DNA of 64,000 nucleotides from NCBI RefSeq assembly GCF_004768545.1, contig NZ_CP038636.1, forward strand, positions 496,001 to 560,000, read 5' to 3'. The stretch's first letter is position 1; each line of letters opens with the position of its first letter. This document shows positions 26,924 to 34,404 of the stretch, piece after piece. A program made the translations under genes and the position numbers. This DNA is from Cupriavidus oxalaticus (lineage in GTDB: Bacteria > Pseudomonadota > Gammaproteobacteria > Burkholderiales > Burkholderiaceae). The notes under the pieces are model-generated. The model saw only the letters and a list, made by a program, of their open reading frames with translations, had not been told where the DNA came from and ran no database searches.

Positions 26924-27031
26924 GATACGCGGCGATCGCCCGATACTGGTTGCGCGATATCGACGACAGCAGGAGACAAGCATGCAACAGGCATTCCCCC
27001 TACCCTTCCCCGACAGCACCAGGTGCCCAGA

Positions 27032-28237
27032 ATGAGCGGGGGTCCACTGCACGGCGTGCGCGTCCTGGATCTCACCTCGGTCCTGATGGGCCCGTATGCG
27101 ACCCAGATCCTTGGCGACTATGGCGCCGACGTGATCAAGGTCGAACCGCCCACGGGCGACAACGTCCGCAACATTGGCCCGTCCCGGCACGCGGGCATGG
27201 CTGGCGTCTTCCTGCACGCGAACCGCAACAAGCGCAGCGTGGTGCTGGACCTGAAGCAGCCCGCGGGACGCGACGCCTTGCTGCGGCTGGCCGCCGATGT
27301 CGACGTGCTGATCTACAACGTGCGGCCGCAGGCCATGGCGCGGCTCGGGCTGGATTACGAGACCGTGCGCGCGGTCAATCCCGCCATCCTGTATGTGGGC
27401 GTGTACGGCTATGGACAGCGCGGTCCCTACGCCGCGCGTCCCGCCTACGACGACCTGATCCAGGGTGCCGTGGGGATTCCGACGCTTGCCACGCTGGCCG
27501 GCTCGGATGTGCCGCGCTATGCGCCCAGCGCCATGGCTGACCGCATCGTCGGTATCAGCGCCGTGGGCGCGGTTGCGGCGGCGCTGTTCCACCGCGAGCG
27601 CACCGGCGAAGGCCAGTCCATCGAGATTCCGATGTTCGAGACCATGGCGCAGTTCGTGCTGGGTGACCACATGTACGGGCATACCTTCGACCCGCCGCAA
27701 GGACCGGCCGGCTACGCGCGCCTGCTCAACGAGTACCGCCGGCCCTACCGCACGCTCGATGGCTACCTGTGCGTCATGGTCTACAACGACAAGCAGTGGC
27801 GCACCTTTTTCGAACTGATCGGGCAACCGGAAGTAATGGAGAGCGATCCGCGCTTCAATTCGATCGCGTCGCGCACCGAGAACATCCGCGACCTGTATCG
27901 CATGCTGGCCGAGGTCATCGCCACCCGTACCACGGCGCAATGGCAGGCGTTGCTCGAAGCCGCCGATATCCCGGTGATGCCGCTGCATACCATCGAATCG
28001 CTGATGGACGACCCGCACCTGCGCGCGGTCGGCTTCCTTGACACCGTGGAGCATCCCAGCGAAGGGCGGATGCGATCGATGGCCGTGCCTTCGAGTTGGT
28101 CGGCGACCCAGCCCGGCATTGCGCGCCACGCGCCGCGCCTGGGCCAGCACAGCGCCGAAGTCCTCCGCGAGGCCGGCTACAGCAACAGCCAGATCGAAGC
28201 CTTGTGCGCGCAGGGCGTCACGCGGCTGGATGACTGA
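27032..28237 (+). CDS. CaiB/BaiF-family CoA-transferase
   Basis: A 401-residue family III CoA-transferase. The N-terminus LHGVRVLDLTSVLMGPYATQ is the CoA-binding turn. RNKRSVVLDLKQPAGRDAL, YVGVYGYGQRGPYAARPAYD and a C-terminal helical part follow. It lacks the AGHD...GD pair of the racemase branch and instead has PAYDDLIQGAVG, so true CoA transfer between acids (formyl- or succinyl-CoA-type) is likely. The catalytic Asp cannot be assigned with certainty. The start at 27032 follows AGGTG. It leads an operon with two acyl-CoA dehydrogenases and a racemase. Confidence 0.9.
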   Translation: MSGGPLHGVRVLDLTSVLMGPYATQILGDYGADVIKVEPPTGDNVRNIGPSRHAGMAGVFLHANRNKRSVVLDLKQPAGRDALLRLAADVDVLIYNVRPQAMARLGLDYETVRAVNPAILYVGVYGYGQRGPYAARPAYDDLIQGAVGIPTLATLAGSDVPRYAPSAMADRIVGISAVGAVAAALFHRERTGEGQSIEIPMFETMAQFVLGDHMYGHTFDPPQGPAGYARLLNEYRRPYRTLDGYLCVMVYNDKQWRTFFELIGQPEVMESDPRFNSIASRTENIRDLYRMLAEVIATRTTAQWQALLEAADIPVMPLHTIESLMDDPHLRAVGFLDTVEHPSEGRMRSMAVPSSWSATQPGIARHAPRLGQHSAEVLREAGYSNSQIEALCAQGVTRLDD

Positions 28238-28288
28238 AGTGCCTACTTCTGCTTCAAGCCCTTCCCGTATTCAATCTTTGGAGCCCAC

Positions 28289-29449
28289 TTGACTTCAAAC
28301 CTCTCCTCCCTCTCCCTGTCGGCGATACCGCCGGCAGACGAGGCGCTGCGCCAGCCGGTCCGGGACTTTGTGCAAGCCGAGCTTGTCGGCACTGCGCCGG
28401 ACCTGCGCGCACGCTCCTGGCTCGGGTTCAGTGCCGAATTCAGCCGCGCGCTTGGCGCGCAGGGGCTGATCGGCCTGACCATGCCGCGCGAGCATGGCGG
28501 CGCCGGGCGCAGTGCCTTTGCCCGCTTTGTCATGATCGAGGAAATGCTGGCCGCCGGCGCGCCGGTGGCCGGCCACTGGGTCGCCGACCGCCAGACCGCG
28601 CCGCTGATCCTGCATTACGGCACGCCCGCGCAGCGCGAGTTCTTCCTGCCGCGCATCATCGCCGGAGAAATGATTATCGCCATAGGCCTGAGCGAGCCCG
28701 ACACGGGTTCCGACCTTGCCAGCGTACGCACGCGCGCCGTGCGCACCGAGACCGGCTGGCGCATCAACGGGCGCAAGATCTGGACGAGCAATGCCCATCG
28801 CGCGCATTACACCTGCGCGCTGGTGCGGACCTCCGGCACGCCCGACGACCGCCACAAGGGCTTGTCGCAATTGCTGATCGACATGTCGCTGCCGGGCGTA
28901 TCGGTGCGGCCCATTCCCGATATCGCCGGCGACAGCCATTTCTGCGAAGTGCTGTTCGAAGACGTGGACGTGCCCGCGGACGCTTTGCTCGGCGAGGAAG
29001 GTTCGGGCTGGCGGCAGGTCACTTCCGAGCTGGCCTTCGAGCGCAGCGGCCCGGAGCGCATCTATTCGAGCCTGGTGCTGGTCGAGACGTGGCTGGCCGA
29101 ACTGCGCCAGCTTGGCGAGGTCCCGCTCGCCGTGCAGGCAATCGCCGGGCGCATGGCGGGCCGCATGGCGGTGCTGCGCGCCATGTCGATTGCGGTCGCT
29201 GCCTGCCTGGAAGCCGGGGAGAACCCGGAACAGGAGGCCTCGCTGGTCAAGGACCTGGGCACTGAGTTCGAGCAGGCGGTGCAGGACTGGATCGCACAGG
29301 CACTTGAGCTGACACCCGGGCACGAAGCGTCGGACGCACTGCTGCGCACGCTGGCCTACGTGAGCCTGATCTCGCCTACCTACTCCATCCGCGGTGGCAC
29401 CCGCCACATCATGCGCAGCATCATCGCGCGCGGCATCGGACTTCGCTGA
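28289..29449 (+). CDS. Acyl-CoA dehydrogenase, catalytic subunit of a probable heteromer
   Basis: A 386-residue protein with SEPDTGSDLASVRTRA, INGRKIWTSNAH, RHKGLSQLLIDM and the C-terminal SPTYSIRGGTRHIMRSIIAR. Glu in ELAFERSGPERIY is at the helix-G catalytic position. Translation uses a TTG start (28289) with GGAG five bases upstream; no ATG suits the N-terminus. The stop is only 10 bp before the next gene, a second, shorter acyl-CoA dehydrogenase-like protein. Such pairs form alpha2-beta2 enzymes for steroid side chains in actinobacteria (ChsE1-ChsE2, FadE26-27 types). Confidence 0.9.
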   Translation: MTSNLSSLSLSAIPPADEALRQPVRDFVQAELVGTAPDLRARSWLGFSAEFSRALGAQGLIGLTMPREHGGAGRSAFARFVMIEEMLAAGAPVAGHWVADRQTAPLILHYGTPAQREFFLPRIIAGEMIIAIGLSEPDTGSDLASVRTRAVRTETGWRINGRKIWTSNAHRAHYTCALVRTSGTPDDRHKGLSQLLIDMSLPGVSVRPIPDIAGDSHFCEVLFEDVDVPADALLGEEGSGWRQVTSELAFERSGPERIYSSLVLVETWLAELRQLGEVPLAVQAIAGRMAGRMAVLRAMSIAVAACLEAGENPEQEASLVKDLGTEFEQAVQDWIAQALELTPGHEASDALLRTLAYVSLISPTYSIRGGTRHIMRSIIARGIGLR

Positions 29450-29459
29450 ACGACACACC

Positions 29460-30485
29460 ATGACCGATTCCATTCTTGATGGCTTCCAGCGCGCGCTGCA
29501 GGACGTCTGCACGGACGAGCGGCTGCGCCGCACCGAAGCGGGCGAAGGCGCCGCGCAACTGTGGGCAGAGATCGACGCGCTGGGCTACACCGACGCGCTG
29601 GCAAGCGAGGCCCACGGCGGCTTCGGGTTGCCCTTGGCCAGCTTCTACCCGCTAGCTTTTGCCGCGGGGCATGCCGGCCTGGGCCTGCCGTTCGCCGAGA
29701 CCGCCATGGCGCGTGCGCTGCTGGCCGAGGCTGGGCATGCCGCCGGTCCGGGTTGCATCGCCATTGCAGTCGCGACAGTCAAGGGCGAGGGGCTGGTCTG
29801 CCGTGACACGCCCGGCGCTGCGCTGTGCTCGCATGTGCTTGCGTCGCTGGATGGCAACTGGCTGCTGCTGCCCACCGCCGCCGCCAGGACTACGCCCGGC
29901 TTCTACCGGCCGCAGGCATCGGCCACGCTGCTCTGGGAGAACGCGGCGGAAGCTGAAGCCAGCTTTGCCGTGGGCGATGCCGATGCCGAAACGCTTTGCA
30001 ATGCACTGCATGCCGCCGGCATGGCCGGCGCCATGGCGCGCGTCAGCGAACTGTCCGCGCTGTATGCCAATGACCGTGTCCAGTTCGGCCGCCCCATCGG
30101 CAAGTTCCAGGCGGTGCAGCAAGACCTGAGCGTACTGGCCGAGCAGGCAGCCTCCGCCGACATTGGCGCGCGCATCGGCTGCGCCAGCGCCACGTATCGA
30201 CCCGCTCCGCTGCTCGCCGCCGCGGCCAAGCTGCGTGCCTGCGAAGCCGCAGAGAAAGTCACTGCCCTCGCCCATGCCGTGCACGGCGCCATCGGCATCA
30301 CCGAGGAACACATCCTCGGCTGCTTCACGCGCCGGCTGCATGAATGGCGCATGGCGCCGGGCACGGCCGGGCGTTGCGCGGCCGTGCTCGGACAGGCGCT
30401 GCTGGCCGAGCACGGCCTGTCCATGCTCGATTTCGTGCGGTTGCGGCTGGCGCCCGGCGCCGACGCACTGGCGGCCGCGGCATAA
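29460..30485 (+). CDS. Acyl-CoA dehydrogenase-like partner subunit
   Basis: A 341-residue protein, about 40 shorter than a normal acyl-CoA dehydrogenase. The N-terminal helical domain and beta domain are reduced, with no TEPxxGSD loop seen. The C-terminal helical domain is good: YANDRVQFGRPIGKFQAVQQ carries the FAD-interacting FGRxI segment, followed by HAVHGAIGITEEH. No Glu is seen at the helix-G position (AGAMARVSELS). It therefore probably lacks its own active site but supplies FAD contacts to the preceding subunit. The ATG starts 10 bp after the upstream stop, consistent with tight co-expression. Confidence 0.88.
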   Translation: MTDSILDGFQRALQDVCTDERLRRTEAGEGAAQLWAEIDALGYTDALASEAHGGFGLPLASFYPLAFAAGHAGLGLPFAETAMARALLAEAGHAAGPGCIAIAVATVKGEGLVCRDTPGAALCSHVLASLDGNWLLLPTAAARTTPGFYRPQASATLLWENAAEAEASFAVGDADAETLCNALHAAGMAGAMARVSELSALYANDRVQFGRPIGKFQAVQQDLSVLAEQAASADIGARIGCASATYRPAPLLAAAAKLRACEAAEKVTALAHAVHGAIGITEEHILGCFTRRLHEWRMAPGTAGRCAAVLGQALLAEHGLSMLDFVRLRLAPGADALAAAA

Positions 30486-30538
30486 ACCGCTGGCTGCGCT
30501 GCCTTCTTTTCATCTCTCACTACAGACCAGGACTTACC

Positions 30539-31660
30539 ATGGGACCTCTCTCAGGTGTCAAGATCGTTGAACTAGCCGGCATCGGCCCCGGCCCCATGGC
30601 GGCCATGCTGCTGGCCGACATGGGTGCGGAAGTATTGCGCATCGACCGTGTCGAGCCGGCTGACCTCGGCGTCAAGAAGCCGCTCAAGTACAACCTGCTC
30701 GCCCGCAACCGCAAGGCGATAGCGTTGGACCTGAAGGATCCGGCTTCGGTCCGCCTGGTGCTGGATCTTGTGGCAGGTGCCGATGCCCTGCTCGAAGGCT
30801 TCCGCCCCGGCGTGACGGAACGCCTCGGTCTTGGCCCCGACGCTTGCCTGGCGCGCAATCCGAAGCTGGTCTATGGCCGCATCACCGGGTGGGGCCAGAC
30901 CGGGCCCTTGGCACACGCGGCCGGGCATGACGTCAACTACATCTCGCTCAGCGGCGCATTGCATGCGATCGGTGGCAACGGCCAGCCTCCGGCGATTCCG
31001 CTCGCGCTGCTGGGCGACATGAGCGGCGGCGCTTACATGGCGCTGGGCGTGGTCGCCGCCATCCTGGAGGCACGCGGCTCGGGCCAGGGCCAGGTCGTGG
31101 ATGCGGCAATTTCGGACAGCACCGCGCATCTGGCAACGAGCTTCTACGCGCTGGTGCAAGGCGGACAGTGGAAGCTGGAACGGGGCACGAACGTGCTCGA
31201 CACCGGCGCGCCCTGGTACAACTGCTATGAGTGTGCCGACGGCGGCTGGATCTCTGTCGGGCCGATCGAAGCGCGCTTCTATGCGCAGTTGCTGAAGCGT
31301 CTGGAGATCGATCCCGCAACGCTTGGCGCCCAATATGACACCGCCAGCTGGTCGCAGTCGCGCGAGGTGCTGGAACGGGTGTTCCGCTCAAAGACGCGCG
31401 ATGCATGGTGCGCGTTGCTGGAAGGCACCGATGTTTGCTTCGCGCCGGTGCTGACCTTTACCGAGGCGCCCGAGCATGCGCACATGAAGGCGCGTGGCAC
31501 CTTTGTCGAAGTCGACGGCATTGTCCAGCCGGCCCCGGCGCCACGCTTCAGCCGCACGCGTTCGGCCACGCCGACCGGGCCGCAGGAACCGGTGACGAAG
31601 GGGTTGGCGCGCGTATTGGCCGGTTGGCTCCCGGCGGAGGCGCTGAAGAGCTTGCCCTGA
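30539..31660 (+). CDS. Alpha-methylacyl-CoA racemase-type enzyme
   Basis: A 373-residue CaiB/BaiF-fold protein. AGHDVNYISLSGAL (His) and LLGDMSGGAYMALG (Asp) match the catalytic His/Asp of alpha-methylacyl-CoA racemases. The start MGPLSGVKIVELAGIGPGPM and CFAPVLTFTEAPEHAHM are family blocks. It would convert (2R)- to (2S)-2-methylacyl-CoA so that the acyl-CoA dehydrogenase can act, which fits a branched substrate. It follows the dehydrogenase pair by 53 bp in the same operon and resembles the protein at 9081-10226. AGGACTTACC precedes the ATG. Confidence 0.9.
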   Translation: MGPLSGVKIVELAGIGPGPMAAMLLADMGAEVLRIDRVEPADLGVKKPLKYNLLARNRKAIALDLKDPASVRLVLDLVAGADALLEGFRPGVTERLGLGPDACLARNPKLVYGRITGWGQTGPLAHAAGHDVNYISLSGALHAIGGNGQPPAIPLALLGDMSGGAYMALGVVAAILEARGSGQGQVVDAAISDSTAHLATSFYALVQGGQWKLERGTNVLDTGAPWYNCYECADGGWISVGPIEARFYAQLLKRLEIDPATLGAQYDTASWSQSREVLERVFRSKTRDAWCALLEGTDVCFAPVLTFTEAPEHAHMKARGTFVEVDGIVQPAPAPRFSRTRSATPTGPQEPVTKGLARVLAGWLPAEALKSLP

Positions 31661-31701
31661 GCAGTTCACGCTGCTGACTGGTTCTCCATACCACACGCTT
31701 T

Positions 31702-31729
31702 CTCCCTCTCCCACTTCTGGGAGAGGGAG
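31702..31729. terminator. Perfect 12-bp hairpin between convergent genes
   Basis: CTCCCTCTCCCA (31702-31713) and TGGGAGAGGGAG (31718-31729) flank a CTTC loop. It lies between the convergent racemase and ALDH genes. There is no long T-run, so it is either a weak or bidirectional terminator or an RNA-stabilising stem. Confidence 0.55.
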
Positions 31730-31759
31730 CCAACAATCGCAGTTTTGGTTTTGGCAACC

Positions 31760-33181
31760 TCAGCAGGCGATAGCCTTGTGCTCCATATATTCAGCCAACC
31801 CATAAACACCACACTCGCGCCCATTGCCCGAGCGCTTGTAGCCACCGAACGGCGCCCCCAGGTCCGCGCTCGCGCCGTTAATGCGCACCGTGCCGGCGCG
31901 CAGCCGTTGCGCCACGCGCCGCGCATGCGCCGCATCGCCTGACCAGACATAGGCGGCAAGTCCGTACTCCGTGTCGTTGGCGATGGCCACGGCCTCTTCC
32001 TCCGTGTCATACGGCATGATCGCCAGCACCGGGCCGAAGATCTCCTCCCGCGCAATGGTGGCATCATTGCCGACGTCGGCGAACACCGTCGGTCGCACGA
32101 AGAAGCCCTTGTCCAGTCCATCCGGTCGGCCGGTGCCGCCCGCCACCAGCCGTGCGCCTTCTTCGATGCCAATGCCGATCATGCGCTGCACCTTGTCGAA
32201 TTGGGCGCCGCTGGCGACACTCCCCAGCTTGCTGTCGTCACTGGCAGGATCGCCGACAGTCAGCGCATGCGCCACTGCTGCCGCAATCTGCGCCGCCTCG
32301 TCATGCCGGTGCCGTGGCACCAGCATGCGCGTCGGCGCGACGCAGGTTTGCCCGGAATTCATCATGCAGTTCAGCACGCCGTCCTTGACAGCGGCCGCGA
32401 GGTCCGCATCGTCAAGGATAACGAAGGGCGACTTTCCGCCCAGCTCCAGCAGCACGCGCTTGACCGACGGCGCCGCGGCGGCGGCCACGTCCACGCCGGC
32501 GCGGGTCGAGCCGGTCAGCGAGATCACGTCGACATCCGGGTGGCGCGCCAGCGCCGCACCCACCACCGGCCCGGTGCCATAGACCATGTTGAAGACGCCG
32601 GACGGCACGCCCGCCTCATGCAGGATCTGTGCAAAAATATGCGCATCCAGCGCCGCCAGCTCGGACGGCTTGAGCACCACCGTGCAGCCTGCCGCAAGGG
32701 CATAGCCCGTCTTGAGGGCAACGGTAACTGCCGGCCAGTTCCAGGGCGTGACCAGCGCCGCGACGCCAATCGGTTCGCTCACCACGTCGGTATTGCCCAG
32801 CCTGCGTTCGAATTCCATCTGCTGCAGCGCCGCCACCGCCGAGCCGAGCATGGCCAGGCCCAGCGGCGCCTGTCGCGCCTTGCACAGCCACAGCGGCGCG
32901 CCGATCTCCTGGTGGATGGCCATGGCAAGTTCGTCAAGCCTCGCCTTGTAACCCTCCATCACGCGCGTGAGCACCGCGATTCTCTCCTCGCGGCTGGTGG
33001 CGGACCACGCCGGGAACGCCGCACGCGCGGCGGACACGGCGCGGCTTACGTCCGCCTCCGTGCCCAGCGCCACGCTGCCGATGACCGACTCGGTTGCCGG
33101 GTTGACGATATCGGCGGACGTAGCCCCGGGCGCGGGCGCTACCCACTGGCCGCCGATATAGAACTGACCTTGGTTGTGCAT
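31760..33181 (-). CDS. NAD(P)-dependent aldehyde dehydrogenase
   Basis: A 473-residue ALDH-superfamily enzyme oxidising an aldehyde to the acid. PWNWP is at 146-150, the general base Glu246 in LLELGGKSP, the nucleophile Cys280 in MNSGQTCVAP, then EEIFGPVLAIMPYD and the C-terminal GGYKRSGNG. The start at 33181 follows AAGGAC; the frame runs on upstream through G/C-rich hairpin sequence and was not extended. It is likely to take the aldehyde made by the GMC enzyme (22331-24004) and feed the acyl-CoA synthetases. It is convergent with the racemase and divergent from the enoyl-CoA hydratase at 33589. Confidence 0.93.
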   Translation of the reverse strand: MHNQGQFYIGGQWVAPAPGATSADIVNPATESVIGSVALGTEADVSRAVSAARAAFPAWSATSREERIAVLTRVMEGYKARLDELAMAIHQEIGAPLWLCKARQAPLGLAMLGSAVAALQQMEFERRLGNTDVVSEPIGVAALVTPWNWPAVTVALKTGYALAAGCTVVLKPSELAALDAHIFAQILHEAGVPSGVFNMVYGTGPVVGAALARHPDVDVISLTGSTRAGVDVAAAAAPSVKRVLLELGGKSPFVILDDADLAAAVKDGVLNCMMNSGQTCVAPTRMLVPRHRHDEAAQIAAAVAHALTVGDPASDDSKLGSVASGAQFDKVQRMIGIGIEEGARLVAGGTGRPDGLDKGFFVRPTVFADVGNDATIAREEIFGPVLAIMPYDTEEEAVAIANDTEYGLAAYVWSGDAAHARRVAQRLRAGTVRINGASADLGAPFGGYKRSGNGRECGVYGLAEYMEHKAIAC

Positions 33182-33588
33182 GACAGGTCCTTGTCTCCAT
33201 GGTTGTTGTGCTGGCCGGCCGGGAGCACTTGATGCCGACCGGTGGATCGCCGGCGAGCAGGGGTGAGTCCACCTGCACGCCTGCGCAGACTGCCCGCGAT
33301 CGCGAATATCGGCCCCCACCCGCTGCAGGGGGGGGAGCCCCATGCAGAAGCAGCCCATCATGCGGCAAACCGGGGCTGACAGACTCGGAAAACCGGAGAC
33401 AACATCACATGTTGAATCACTCGCCTGTGCGTTGGGGCTTTGCGCCATCGGCGCGGAACAGGCACGGGCGAACCTCGGCAAGCCGTACTCCATGCACAGC
33501 GCCTGGTCAGGCTTGCCAGCGCTCAGGACCACTGATGTCCGCCGGTAGCCTCATATCCGGTTCCCCTCATGCACTGACTTCCTTCTCT
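33182..33588. other. Divergent control region between ALDH and enoyl-CoA hydratase
   Basis: About 400 bp with no supported gene. It holds a C-run/G-run hairpin (33311-33340) and an in-frame ATG at 33535 with AGGACC in front, which could be an alternative start of the hydratase. Confidence 0.5.
33311..33340 (+). repeat. C-run/G-run hairpin element, copy 5
   Basis: CCCCCACCCGCTGCAGGGGGGGG can form a stem of at least six G-C pairs. It lies between divergent genes, about 250 bp before the hydratase start (about 195 bp if the 33535 start is used). Confidence 0.5.
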
Positions 33589-34371
33589 ATGTCTACCTAC
33601 CCCACAACCGGCGACATCCGCGTCGCCCTGGACCAATATGTCGCGACGGTCGAGTTCGCGCGGCCTCCGCACAACCACTTCAACGAGGCATTGATCAGCG
33701 GCCTGGCCGATGTGCTGGAAGCGCTCGACCAGGACGATAGCTGCCGCGCTGTCGTGCTTGCCGCCGAAGGCAAGGTGTTCTGTGCGGGCGCTGATTTCTC
33801 CGCGGCGGAACATAACAACGGCCAGCCGGTTAGCGCCGGTCTGCTGTACAAGAAGGGGCTGCGCATGTTCCGCACCCGCAAGCCCGTGGTGGCAGCCGTG
33901 CACGGTGCCGCGGTGGGCGGCGGGCTGGGGCTCGCGCTGGCCGCCGACTTCCGCGTGACCTGCGATGAAGCGCGCTTCAGCGCCAACTTTGCCCGCCTAG
34001 GTACCCACCCCGGCTTCGCGCTGACCGCAACCTTGCCGCGCCTGGTGGGCACCCAGCAAGCGGCGCTGCTGTTCTACACTGGACGACGCATCAGCGGCAC
34101 CGAAGCCGTGCGCCTGGGTCTTGCCGATATGCTGGTGCCGCAGGCGGAAGTACGCAGCGCGGCCTGGCAACTCGCCGCGGAGATTGCAGCGTCGGCGCCG
34201 CAGTCGGTCATGTCGGTGCGCGCGACGCTTCGCCGCGGCTTGGCCGAGGCCGCAGAGACCGCCACCGAGCGCGAATTCGTCGAACAGCATTGGCAGTTCA
34301 TGCTGGAGGACTTCAGCGAAGGCAAGGCGGCCATGGCCGAGCGCCGCGTTCCGCTCTTTCGCGGCCGCTAG
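33589..34371 (+). CDS. Enoyl-CoA hydratase/isomerase (crotonase family)
   Basis: A 260-residue crotonase. Oxyanion-hole blocks are GKVFCAGADFSA and VHGAAVGGGLGLALAADFRV. The second active-site block reads FARLGTHPGFALTATLPRLVG, where HPGF replaces the classic PEGG/PEFG glutamate, so isomerase or other crotonase chemistry is as likely as hydration. The start at 33589 fits the family N-terminus but has only CT-rich sequence before it; ATG 33535 with AGGACC is the alternative. Only 33 bp separate it from the MalT-like regulator downstream, with which it is probably co-transcribed. Confidence 0.87.
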   Translation: MSTYPTTGDIRVALDQYVATVEFARPPHNHFNEALISGLADVLEALDQDDSCRAVVLAAEGKVFCAGADFSAAEHNNGQPVSAGLLYKKGLRMFRTRKPVVAAVHGAAVGGGLGLALAADFRVTCDEARFSANFARLGTHPGFALTATLPRLVGTQQAALLFYTGRRISGTEAVRLGLADMLVPQAEVRSAAWQLAAEIAASAPQSVMSVRATLRRGLAEAAETATEREFVEQHWQFMLEDFSEGKAAMAERRVPLFRGR

Positions 34372-34404
34372 CCAGCCGGATCGCCGTTGCCGGATCCCAC
34401 CGGA

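Noticed and set aside
26794..27075. N-terminal extension of the acyl-CoA synthetase
   Set aside because: The extra residues come from a region with a C/G hairpin and look unlike any ligase; a strong GGAGGAG site supports the inner ATG at 26793.
28295..29533. Minus-strand open frame of about 410 codons opposite the acyl-CoA dehydrogenase
   Set aside because: His/Arg/Gln-rich shadow; the plus strand encodes a full dehydrogenase.
31702..31729. Mobile-element terminal repeat
   Set aside because: The 12-bp stem with a 4-base loop is a single compact hairpin in a convergent gap with no transposase or target duplication nearby.
33182..33588. Extended N-terminus of the enoyl-CoA hydratase from 33199
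   Set aside because: It passes through hairpin sequence and has no crotonase similarity; the family start is at about 33589.
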